NCBI RefSeq assembly: GCF_933775445.1
Contig: NC_065872.1
Location: 23,622,001-23,686,000, forward strand
DNA length: 64,000 nucleotides
Direction of reading: 5' to 3'
Source: Argentina anserina
Taxonomy: Eukaryota > Streptophyta > Magnoliopsida > Rosales > Rosaceae
Shown: piece by piece, positions 37,113 to 48,038 of the stretch
How the letters are laid out: each line of letters opens with the position of its first letter
Numbering within the stretch: position 1 is the stretch's first letter
Made by a program: the position numbers and the translations under genes
Notes under the pieces: generated by a model
What the model was told of the DNA's origin: nothing
The model's input: the letters and a program-made list of their open reading frames with translations, nothing else
The model's database searches: none

Positions 37113-40061
37113 TAGGCCTCATCATTTAGCCCGCGGACCCGAAAAGCCTGCGGAGGCCCGCAAGCCCGACAGACTTTTACCCGACCCGGCCCGTGGGCCC
37201 GGCCCACCAAAATCCCGCAAAGCCCGGCCCGTGAAAGCCCGCCAAATAATAAAATATTATACATACCTATTTTATTAGGTTTAGAATAAAACTATTGCAT
37301 TATGAAGCAACTATATTAAGGAAACTTCTCGGGATCGATCGACACCAGTCGATATGATCGGTATATATATTTAGTGACCCTGTAAAAATTTCATCCAATT
37401 CGGAACTCGTTTGACCGTCGAAATTTCCAGTAAACCGAAAACAACACTAATATGTCATAAGGGAAGACCCATTACCAAAATGCGAACACCAAAAGTCGTT
37501 GGCATATCTGAAATCACCTAATTTTTGTCACTGATTGTGTGCAGTCGCACCAAGGAAACTCATTTAGAAAAGCCCCAGTCAATGAGGATTTTAATATGTC
37601 AAAACGCTTTTTCTTTGTTGACCGTAGGTACGGACGGTCAAACAATATCCAAAACGGACGAAATTTTTACGGGTTCCCTAAATATATATACCGATCACAT
37701 CTACTGGTGTCGATCGACCATATTTCGAACTAGAGTTATTAATCGCCGAAGCGTCTACTAATGTATTATAACCTTTATATTAGGTTTATATTAAAACTAT
37801 CACATTATAAAGTGACTATATGAAAGAAACTTGTCGGGATCGATCGACACCGGCCGATGTGATTGGTATATATATTTAGTGATCTTGTAAAAATTTCATC
37901 CAATTCGGACTTCGTTTAACCGTCAAAATTTTTGGTAAATCGAAAACACCACTAATATGCCTTAAGGGAGGACCTATTACAAATCTGCGAATGCTGAAAG
38001 CCGTTTGCATATATGAAATTACCTAATTTTTGTTATCTATCGTGCGCGGTCGAACTTAAGAAATCTATTTGGCAAAGCCCCGGTCAATGGGGTTTAAATA
38101 TGTCAAAACGCCTTTTTTTAGTTGACCATTGGTACGAACGGTCAAATCATGTGCAAAACGGACCAAATTTTTACGGGTTTCCTAACTATATATACCAATC
38201 ACATCTACTGGTGTCGATTGACCATATTTTGAATTGGAGTTGTCGATTACCGAAGTGTCCACTAATGTATTATAATATTTATACTAGGTTTTATAATAAA
38301 ACTATCACATTATAAAGTGACTATATGAAGTAAACTTATCGGAATCGATCGACACTAGCCGATGTGATCAATATATATATTTAATGACCATGTAAAAATT
38401 TCATCCAATTCGGACTTCGTTTAACCGTCGGAATTTTCGGTAAATCGAAAACACCACTAATATGCTATAAGGGAGGATCTATTACAAATAAGTGAATGCC
38501 TTAAGGGATGACCTATTACAAATCTGCGAATGCTGAAAGCCGTTTGCATATATGAAATCACCTAATTTTTGTTATCTATCGTGCGCGGTCGAACTGAAGA
38601 AATCTATTTGGCAAAACCTCGGTCAATGGGGTTTAAATATGTCAAAACGCCTCTTTTTAGTTGACCGTTGGTACGAACGGTCAAATCATGTGCAAAACGG
38701 ACCAAATTTTTACGGATTTCCTAAAAATATATACCAATCACATCTACTAGTGTCGATCGACCATATTTTGAATTGGAGTTGTCGATCGCCGAAGTGTCCA
38801 CTAATGTATTATAACATTTATACTAGGTTTATAATAAAACTATCACATTATAAAGTGACTATATGAAGGAAACTTATCGGAATCGATCGACACTAGCCGA
38901 TGTGATCAATATATATATTTAATGACCATGTAAAAATTTCATCTAATTCGGACTTCGCTTAACCGTCAGAATTTTCGGTAAATAGAAAACACCACTAATA
39001 TGCTATAAGGGAGGACTTATTACAAATATGCGAATGCCGAAAGCCGTTTACATATATGAAATCATCTAATTTTTGTTATCTATCGTGCCCGGTCGAACTG
39101 AAGAAATCTATTTGGCAAAACCCCGGTCAATGAGGTTTAAATATGTCAAAACGTCTCTTTTTTAGTTGACCGTTGGTACGAACGGTCAAATCATGTCAAA
39201 AACGAACTAAATTTTTACGGGTTTCCTAAATATATATACCAATCACATCTATTGGTGTCGATCGACCATATTTTGAATTGGAGTTGTCGATCGCCGAAGT
39301 GTCCACTAATGTATTATAACATTTATACTAGGTTTATAATAAAACTATCACATTATGAAGCGACTATATGAAGGAAACTTATTGGAATCGATCGATACCA
39401 TTCGATGTGATCAATATATATATATTTAATGATCATTTTCAAATTTTATCCAATTCGGACCTCGTTTAACCGTCGGAATTTCTGGTAAACCAAAAACAAC
39501 ACTAATATCCCCTAAGGGGGGACCAATTACCAAGATGCGAATGTGGAAATTTGTTTACATATTTGAAATCACCTAATTTTATGTCACCGATCGTGCGTGG
39601 TCGCAACAAGAAAACAATTTGGCAAAGCCCCGGTCAATTAGGTTTTATTATGTGAAAACACCTCTTTTTTTTGTTGACCGAAAATTCCGACGGTTAAACG
39701 AGGTCCGAATTGGATGAAATTTTTACACGGTCACTAAATATATATATCGATCACATCTATTGGTGTCGATCGACAATAATTTCGAAACTAGAATTTATTT
39801 GTGAATTTTGTTTTAGAATGTTTTCTAATAATTCTTTTATTGGTTCGAACCCTTAAATTAGAGTATTATATTATTTTTCTAATACAAGCCCGTAAGGCCC
39901 GGCACGGCCCGCAAGGCCCGCCTTAGGTGGGCGGGCTTGGATCTTCGTATTTTGAAAATACCCGGCCCGCCACTCATTCAAAATTTATTAAGGCCCGACC
40001 CGGCTCAAGCTTGTCACTCATGGGCCGGGCCGGGCCGAGCCCGGCCCATTCACGAGCCCTA
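37113..40061. mobile_element. hAT-type non-autonomous element carrying a 505-bp tandem array
   Basis: An eight-base target duplication GGTTGATC lies at 37105-37112 and 40062-40069. The ends are TAGGCCTC on the left and GAGCCCTA on the right, imperfect inverted termini of the TAGGG(C)TC type. Behind each end is a GC-rich zone of repeated GCCCGG/CCGGGC words, a familiar pattern of plant hAT MITEs. No transposase is encoded. The 2949-base length is mostly the internal array (37336 to about 39780). Eight-base duplication plus TAG-type ends support hAT. The terminal inverted repeats are short and degenerate. Confidence 0.8.
37336..39780. repeat. Five tandem units of about 505 bp, each with internal inverted arms
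   Basis: The anchor CGATCGACAC or CGATCGATAC recurs at 37336, 37841, 38346, 38884 and 39389: spacings 505, 505, 538, 505. The long unit has a 33-base internal duplication near 38480-38515. In every unit the anchor block, with TATATATATTTAGTGACC and GTAAAAATTTCATCCAATTC, faces an inverted partner about 300 bases on that ends GTGTCGATCGACCATA. Each unit can therefore fold back on itself. A final partner block closes the array near 39775. Frames of 100-104 codons at 38013 and 38552 repeat with the unit and are not genes. Confidence 0.88.
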
Positions 40062-40069
40062 GGTTGATC

Positions 40070-40507
40070 AGGTTGAGACACCAATCCATTAATAAAAAAG
40101 TTTAACTAATTAGCCCATCATTTCAAGGGAACGACAGAGATAAGCGATTGCTACAATCCTAAAACTAGAACTACTGCAAATTTAAAAGCGTTGCACATAC
40201 ATTTTTAAGAAAGAGTGAGGGCAAGTGGAGTGTGACAATTCAATTTTAAATTGTTAAACAACAATAAACGTGACACATGGTCCAATAATATTGTACGATA
40301 ATGTCTTAATTTAACGACATTTAAACTTTTAAAGTGTTGGGTTTAATCACGAAAGACATTAATACAATATTATTCACTCACTTATAAGTTATATTATATT
40401 TGTCACTATTCTAATGTGAGATATCTCGTCTTTGTGTCAATTGCATTATGTGCATTTAATACATATGAATGAGATGCAATTATCCCTCACGGTCTTATAA
40501 AACCGTC
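40070..40507. other. Intergenic, no feature seen
   Basis: AT-rich DNA with no open frame of note. It lies between the hAT element and a small solo LTR. Confidence 0.4.
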
Positions 40508-40512
40508 CATTA

Positions 40513-40862
40513 TGTCACGGACCTAGCCATTTGGCTGGCACACTTGGTCCATGCGGCGCTCCATCCCCATGGAGCCAGCCTTATCCAACGGGGCAATACA
40601 CTGGTTTCGCGCTGCCTTGGGCTCATCAGGGGATCGGCTCCAGACCCCTACCTGTGTGTAGGGCGGCCAACTCGCCTCTTTGACGTTAAGTCCTCGACTA
40701 GCGACAAGCTCTCCGAATTTAACCGGGTTGGCATGCCTGAATCCCTCGGAATGAGCAGCCATATATCTCCCACACATTGAATCTTGGAGCAAATCCCACA
40801 TATCCTTGATGTTCTTTCGACCAGCAGCCCACGATCGACACTCCCAAAATAGGGACGTGACA
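40513..40862. mobile_element. Probable solo LTR (350 bp)
   Basis: Begins TGTCACGGACC and ends GGGACGTGACA, so the TG...CA ends extend into a wider inverted TGTCACG/CGTGACA. The four bases ATTA flank it on both sides (40509-40512 and 40863-40866), a plausible though short target duplication. The frames that cross it (40469-40780 plus and 40523-41017 minus) have no known domain. Confidence 0.5.
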
Positions 40863-40866
40863 ATTA

Positions 40867-41966
40867 GCTGACCAAGCCTTCTTAAAATAATGTCATATTC
40901 AGTAGCAGCAAACCAAAAGTAAAAATTGTCCAGGATTACCATGGATGGATCCAAGGTTATCAAGCCCCATCCCCAATACTTACGTAGAGGAAGCTTCCCC
41001 AAGAGAAGAGTAATCAAAAATGAAAAGCACTCGGATCATATAATGTGATAGAAAAACAACCGGGGTCCTATATTTGAGCCCGCGGTTAAGTTGGCTGAAA
41101 GGCAACCCAGAAGAGACTAAGCAGGACTAGTGCAGAGGTCTAAGCGGAAGAACCTAAAATATGGACTAATTGTTGTCACATCACAACAACATTTTTTTTA
41201 AGTCGGAACAATCCAAAGCTATCCCTAATTTGTGCTCCACCACCACGCCGACGCTCCAAACTCACCAAAACACCCCGCGTCCATCCCTCATCACCACATA
41301 ATGCCACACAGACTGTCCTAGCGAGAATCGAGAGGAGAACACAGAAACACCGTAGAATGAGAAGATAGAGAGAGCCAAAACAAACAGAAGTTGTAAATGC
41401 TACAAACAACAACCCACAAAGGCCGCGGCACTCATCCTGATGCGCGAAGAGGCTATGCTGCAAAAGACAGCATAGCCTCTCACCATTTTGTTTTCTAATT
41501 CATTTATAAATTTGTAACACTTCAAAAGACATTAATAATTAGGAATATAGAACTTGATCTTAAACTAAAACGCCACTAAAACTATGTCAATATCGTGAGG
41601 AAGGAATCCATATATATTAACAATATTTTACTAGCTAGAACTATTGTCATAGACTTATAGTTCACTTCTGCATGTGAAAAAAAAAAAAAACTATTGGCAT
41701 GTTCACCTGCACCTTGTGACTTTGCTTCATAGCTTACGTGTTCATAAAGTATGCTTTATCATGAGGGCATGAAGAAGAAAACGTACAATAGCTACCCAAA
41801 ATAGAATCATTCTCTTTCATACAAAGAAGAAACCGTTAGCAGTTTAATTGGTTTTTCACGGGCAAGTATAAGAATGGGAAAAGAGAAGTATGTAGACTCC
41901 ATATTATATACTGATTGGGAAATCTGAGAACAGTCGAACAGAAAAATCTACTCCCCACCGAGTGTA
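40867..41966. other. Region upstream of RTM2-like copy B
   Basis: Carries a stop-rich piece, a perfect 12-base hairpin at 41449-41479 and about 480 bases of presumed promoter and leader for copy B. A 95-codon minus frame at 41176-41463 was not recognised. Confidence 0.35.
41449..41479. repeat. Perfect 12-bp inverted repeat with 7-base loop
   Basis: GAGGCTATGCTG at 41449-41460 pairs with CAGCATAGCCTC at 41468-41479. It is followed after 15 bases by CTAAT. Helitrons end in a hairpin and CTRR before a T, so this was considered, but the spacing is long and no matching 5' end was found. Confidence 0.7.
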
Positions 41967-42582
41967 ATGAAAACCAGTCCTGCAGCAGAGGAGGAGCAGT
42001 CTTACGAGGATTTTGTACCCTTTTGCAAATGGCAGAAACTTGAAGAATATGACATTCTCGAGATTCATTTACCAGGTAATTTAAATACCTCGATCTTATA
42101 GATGTTATGTTTTATGAGATATGATCCCTTTAACATTTTACAATCATCAAAATGTCCTTCATTCATTTCTACATTCTCTTGTACTTCTTCATGTAGGGTT
42201 CAAAAGACAAGATATTAGACTTCAATTCAACGATCAGGGAATCCTATCTATTAGCGGAAAGCAAGGTGGTAATGGTGATGAAAGTATTTCGATGACAACA
42301 TCCATCCGCAGCCGCTTCCACAAAGATATCAGAATGTCTAGGAATTGCCGTGCAGAACAAATTCGGGCCAAGTTTTCACGTGGAATTCTATCCATAACTG
42401 TACCTAAGAAAGTTGTGAAGCTTTCAGAACAATCAGCTGAGAATTCTGAACAATCAGTTCACAACCTTTTGGGGTCCGTATTGACGCCAAATTTTAGCAA
42501 AGAGAACGCTCTGAAAATGGTGGTGGCTTCTCTAGCTATGGTTCTCGCAGGGTATGCAGTATATAGGTTATGCATCATATAA
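41967..42582 (+). CDS. HSP20-like protein with C-terminal membrane anchor (RTM2-like), copy B
   Basis: Exons 41967-42075 and 42197-42582 join in frame at P-G (GT-AG) and give 164 residues. Exon 1 reads M-K-T-S-P-A-A-E-E-E-Q-S-Y-E-D-F and continues to C-K-W-Q-K-L, parallel to Y-E-D-Y...C-K-F-Q-K in copy A. The crystallin-like core follows (I-R-L-Q-F-N-D-Q-G-I-L-S-I-S-G-K, then F-S-R-G-I-L-S-I-T-V-P-K). A serine/glutamate-rich linker with two Q-S-x-x-N-S-E-Q-S-type stretches precedes a C-terminal hydrophobic helix (M-V-V-A-S-L-A-M-V-L-A-G-Y-A-V), so the protein is probably tail-anchored. A longer frame starting at 42121 begins inside the intron and was rejected. The intron position is the same as in copy A, so the two are paralogues, now on opposite strands 5.9 kb apart. 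Confidence 0.78.
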
Positions 42583-42927
42583 GAATACAAAGGAACACCC
42601 CGTCGCCTAAGGAACTCAATTGGTGTACAACAAATGAAACCAGAATTTAATAGACAAACTACGTTCTCAATTAAAAGTCTAGGATCGGACATGAAGCTGA
42701 GTAATTTACTTTCCCTTGTTATTAGGGCTAACCTTTCTTCTATATATTGATAAGCTGAAGAGAAACTCGCGCGGAGGTGGATCTCCTTAATCTTCATGGC
42801 CTTCTTATTTTGCCTTCCCAAAGGTCTATTAGTTTTCCTCTTCAAAGAAATGATAGGCTCATCCAACGTACTCTGAGGCCTAGATAAGCCCACTCTTCGT
42901 TTGGGAGAAAACCCTAGCAAAATTAAA
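42583..42927. other. 3' region of RTM2-like copy B
   Basis: No gene seen. The minus frame at 42459-42977 overlaps the copy B exon and the Copia LTR and is a shadow. Confidence 0.4.
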
Positions 42928-42932
42928 ATCAA

Positions 42933-43128
42933 TGTTACAGAAGAATGCAATACATATTGAATAGGGAGAAGCATCATCTTTATTCATTGATAAGGAGGCC
43001 TTATATATAAGCATTACATTGAGTATCATGTAGATTCAGGGATTATATATCATTCATTATCTAGACTAACCTATCTTAATTAGAACAAGATACACCGGAA
43101 GATTATGAAGAGTAATTCTCCTACAACA
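42933..43128 (-). repeat. 3' LTR of the old Copia element
   Basis: 196 bases, read on the minus strand from TGTTGTAGGAG to TTCTGTAACA. It has a TATATATAAGG-type box near 42995-43005. Confidence 0.85.
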
Positions 43129-46100
43129 CTCCCCCTTATATTGCGATTCTAATGTGTCATGGTGTAATATTGTTGTCTTGGTAAAAACTTTTCCAAGCAA
43201 AACAAAAACCACTTGGGTAAAATAAAAACCTTGGTCGAAGGGAAAAAGAGCACAACGCACAAACTTCAGTTGAAGATAACATGTGGTATAGACTCCTCTT
43301 GAAGTCTGCAAAACAACTCCCCCTGATTGGTAACTCAATCTCGGAGTTTAAATAAATAGTGTATACGAACGCTCTTCACATTCTTCAAAAATAGCAATGG
43401 GTCAATGATTTGTATATAAAATCTCACTAAACATTCTTAAGTCAGAATTGTACACTTATCCGTACATAAATCAAAAGAAAGAGAATTGCATAACAACTCA
43501 AAACAAGAGTTTGCAATGAAAAACAGATTCGCACGTGGTATGACCTTCACACACTATCATAACTTCTTCGATAAAATAGGTATGGATGAACCGTAAACAA
43601 TTATGGAAAGTAGACACCCGTGAATTTCCAGTGATATATGGCTCACAACCTAATTAATTCTGAGATGATCACAAAGCTCGGTCGAAGTTGACTCAACTGC
43701 AGTTTCTGGAGAGATCCATCCTATTTTACTAAAACAACTATAACTTAATATAATAGATATTGTCAAATGGTATGTGTCCCTAGAGAGTAGACACATAAGG
43801 CTTTCCAATGATACCAAGTTTACCATTTTCCAGCAAGTGAGCTGCCCTATAGGTCCCGTGGAAGTTGACCTACAAATCTGGGCAAATTCTGACATGACTT
43901 CATTATAGTGTCGTTTGTGTTGGAATATAGGATTTGATGTCATAAACATGTTGTGATCAAATATTGACATGTGTGTGGGCGCACTCAGCCATCATCTTGG
44001 CCTATGAGTTTAAACTGAATGAGGTGTCGAGTCATGTATATTACAACAAGTACATGCATACACATATTGTACTTAAATGTGGAGAATTTCATCTCTTAAG
44101 ACTTATCATCGCTCATACAGCAAAAACACATCTTTTATGACTTCAACTGATTCATGGAATACTTATATTTATTAGTTTAACGTCCTTATTGTCTTTAGCC
44201 AGCCGATGAACAACATCATCAATAACGGTCATCACTTTCGAGACCTATTATTCTCAAAATCATTTCATTTTAAGTATAGCTGCATGCAATATTGTATATC
44301 CCCAGACAGTGATGGGTAAATTACTTACGTGTAACGAGGGCCCTAGCTATAAGCTTTAACTGCTTAATTGTCTTTCCTGCTCATGCTTTCATGCAGAATG
44401 AATATGGGGTTACGACGATGTCCAATCCCAACTATGCAATAAAAAGTTTTCGAAGTCATTCTCCTGCATTGTCAGGGTGGTGAACCCTGAGTTTTGAGCA
44501 AGTAACTTCGGAAAACAGTATTTGGCTCTTAGTTCATCAAGAGTCCATCACACTTCATTTTACTATTCCTACCTTAATCAAGTTATCGCACTCTGTGGTC
44601 TGGAGGCACTTGAATTAGGTGAAAACCAATCCACTTAGGGTTTTTATCTACATCTCTTAACTTAGTCCTAATAGAGATGACATGTGACCACAAGTTGCAA
44701 ATTCAGTTATTTTGGAAACCACCTAACTGACAAGGTATTATGAGGACAAACCGTCTCATATTTGATTCTAGAGCATTTTGCTAGAGAGTTTGCGCCATAA
44801 GGTGAGTCTAAACTCTTCTCTTTCTCACTACGCCTAACAAAGGTATAACCGATAGGATTTATATTTGTGGTGTTGGCATTACCTGACCAATGACCTATCT
44901 CTTTGTTAAAACTGGATCCTACGACTTTCCAGGAGGCTGTGGCGGTGACATGGGTCGATCATTACCATCAATTCCTGCCGGATAGCACTTTCCATGTAAG
45001 CAAATCTACAATGTTAGAATTTTGCTTCAACATAGTATGTATGTATGGTTCGACATCAAACTCTTTCAACATCGTCATTCTTCGAGATCTCTCATTTAGA
45101 TCAGTATTGACATTGAGGCGTCCCCCAATAATAACCATCATCCAAGAAAACAGACGAGTGTGTATCATTGATCATAGATCAAGTTGTGCCATAACTCGCA
45201 TTCAACAAGTATTATCGAACCAAGTGGTCTCTCTGCACTTCGTAAGAGCCACGGTCTAGTGACACCATCTACCACATTTGCGGAGTCACCACGTCACCAA
45301 CAAAGAGTGACTACATGTCCATTTGTCGGACATCAATCCTTATAGGCATAGTTGCAGCATGTATCTCTAATCTAGTCACTTCCATTTATAGGACTATTAG
45401 GAACATGATGAGGCATAGTGGGACAAACCACGACAAAAATCAAATCGTTGAACTTTGAATGAACTTGTTCTTCTCTCCCCCTAACGACGGAGAGACTGGC
45501 CCATCAAAAGTGACTAAACGAGATCACATGTTAAGGTCTTTATATAAGCGGACATAGATTGGAAGTTCATGTCTTATTCAAGATGAAATTCAACATCAAA
45601 TAACCCATCATTATGCCCTTGTGAAGGCACAATTTGGCACATAAAATATGTGGACGATAAACCGTTAACATAATCCGTTAACAAACATGCATATTGTTAG
45701 GCTCGAAACACTAACATGCGAATCGTTTCAACCGTAACATCAATAATGGTGATATAAATGGATACCGTAAAACAAGACACACTACAAGCTGTAGCTTATG
45801 GTTCGAATTGTTGGTTCGTTGGAAGCCTAGGCACATCAACAAGTAATACTGAACCTCTGTTTTACACTTCCTTGAATGGTTCATTGACTTTTCGAAACCC
45901 GAATGCTACAAATTTTTAGGAGCAAGTAAACATGGGTGTTAGGAATCCAATGCCATCAGTTGCACTATCGTAACTGGTCAGAAAGTACCGAATCGGCAGA
46001 AATAAACGCCAGAGGTCAGTGAACACTTGTGTCAAGCGGTTCACCATGATCCAAGTCTCTAATGGGCTCAAAATTTGGGAGTATGCAGCCTTAGATGTTA

Positions 46101-46431
46101 GGAATCTGTGACCGCAACTCCGCAAGTATCACCTCAATAGCCCACTGAAAAGTAGGTGAAATGGTCCTCACAATGACAAGTCCGCAATCTGTAAATCCTG
46201 AAACTTTATGCTTTTTCAACTTTTGTCATTGTTTGGGTGCTCCATAACATCTAAGTGTTATGGTTTGAGTTTAACATGATATATGTATCATCACAATATA
46301 TTTATCCTCAAAGTGAATCATGATAAGCCAATTTCGACTTCCATCTTATGTCACATTCTCTTTAGCGTAGGAGGGTATATGTCACTCCAAAACTTTGCTA
46401 GAGAATAGGCTTGGAGATTGAGTACAGTCAA

Positions 46432-47677
46432 TGTGAGCCCCTACATTTTTTCGTCATTTATTTATATATAGAACACGCTAGCCGACATTTTTATGAGATG
46501 TCAACATTTTAGTTTACTATTTTGTGTTCAACTATGCGTTGTTGTGAGCGCGGAAGTATTCGTGAAATTTTTTTCTGACGCTCGATTTAATTCATATGAA
46601 TTTTTAAAGTTTTCGTATATTAGAAATGTTCTCATTTTAAAATCTAAAACCGTCAATATTAAATCGACTGATCTCAGCCATTGGTTTGGATCTACTTAAG
46701 GGCCTAAGCCCATTTCTCACTTTGGCTCTCCTCCTTCTTACTCTCTCTCGGGCTCTCTCTCTCTCTCTCTCTCTCTCTTCCCCTACGAACCTGAAAAAAA
46801 AACTGGCTTTGCCGCCATGCTTGCGCCGCCGTCAGGCCGACCATGGCCTCACCGCTACCACCAAAATGTTCCACTTCTCTTCCTCTTCCTCACGCACCAA
46901 TTGCATGTGAGATTCAAGCCGGATCTCTGCCAAATCGAAAATTGGGCAGATTGTGCCCTTTAAGCTCACGGTGAGATTCTGAACTCCGACGAGTTTTATG
47001 CCCTTCATGTTGGTAAGTCTAGTCTCTTCTCCTCATACCCAACTCGTTTCTACCCTTGATTTCATTATTTTGATACTAATTTGAGGATTTTCCTTCCTGA
47101 TTTCCCTGTCCTCCTCCGCTGTAACGTTGCGAGCTCCGGCGATATCAACCTTTGAACTAGGCGATGGGACGAGCATGATGAGCACCTAGCAGCAGATGCC
47201 TTGGTTTGGCAGTAGCAACTTGAGGCCGAGCTCGAGGGAGCACAAAAGCTCCGACTTCAGATCAGCGACTTTTAGAGGTAGCAATCCTACCTCGTTTACT
47301 TTGATTCTTCTGATTTTGAACTGTTTGGGATGTTGTGATCCTTATTTTGGTTGTGCATGTTGGATTTGGTTGCCTAGAAACTGGATTCCAAGTCGGAATC
47401 CTTAATCAAAGATGTAAGGGTAACTCCCTTGGTTTTTACAAGTTTACTGTATATGTGAAAACACTGAAATGTCCCTGACAGAATTACTGTCTTCAAATTA
47501 CTGTTTTACTGTGTTCCCCATTTCTTATTGTCAGTGGTTTATATTTTTATTCAGCCTTGTAGCTTCGAGTTGATAGGTAGTCGACACGTCGGCCCCAACG
47601 TGTCGGCTGCTTATTAATCCGGGACTACGGCGAATATTGTTGCATTCCGGTCCCAGAAAAGGTCCCGGGGTGTGACA
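46432..47677. mobile_element. Solo LTR nested in the Copia element
   Basis: 1246 bases from TGTGAGCCCCTACA to GGGGTGTGACA. The five-base duplication GTCAA occurs at 46427-46431 and 47678-47682. The TGTGAGCCCC/GGGGTGTGACA ends are inverted, as in many Ty3 LTRs of this size. It includes a CT microsatellite (46755-46780) and no coding sequence. It interrupts the Copia interior, so it arrived later; the rest of its element was lost by LTR recombination. Confidence 0.85.
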
Positions 47678-47810
47678 GTCAATGAAAGGTCATAGAGGGA
47701 GCTTATGCACATGATAATGCATAGATTACATCTCCATTACTTTGGAGGATTTTTATTGATCCGTATAACATCTTTGCTCAAAAGGATAGCCTAAATGAGT
47801 CATCGATTCA

Positions 47811-48038
47811 TTATTCCGAATCATAGTATCGTGAAAGAATACGATTCACACTATTTTGACTCATGAGATGCGCTACATCATTAGAAGCGATACATAAGAA
47901 CTCGTTCACAATGAGTTTGTAAGTGATAAATAATGTTGACACAAGGATTGTCTTCAAGTAGTTTATCGTCTCACCAATTATTATATATGGTATCCTTGTG
48001 AATTCATCAACGTAGACAACTACTATGACAAAGACCAT
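47811..48038 (-). pseudogene. Reverse-transcriptase scrap of the old Copia element
   Basis: The 75-codon frame begins F-V-I-V-V-V-Y-V-D-E, a decayed version of the Y-V-D-D catalytic box (second Asp replaced by Glu). It is followed by an I-G-E-T...Y-L-K segment as in Copia polymerases. Stops lie on both sides. Confidence 0.5.

Noticed and set aside
37525..38866. Open frames of 64-104 codons with similar products
   Set aside because: They recur once per 505-base unit and diverge without codon preference, so they are repeat artefacts.
37336..39780. Regular repeat spacing that might suggest a CRISPR-like array
   Set aside because: The units are 505 bp, continuous, without short repeat and spacer structure, and lie inside a plant hAT element.
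40523..41017. 164-codon minus-strand frame
   Set aside because: It crosses the right edge of a probable solo LTR and has no recognised domain or splice context.
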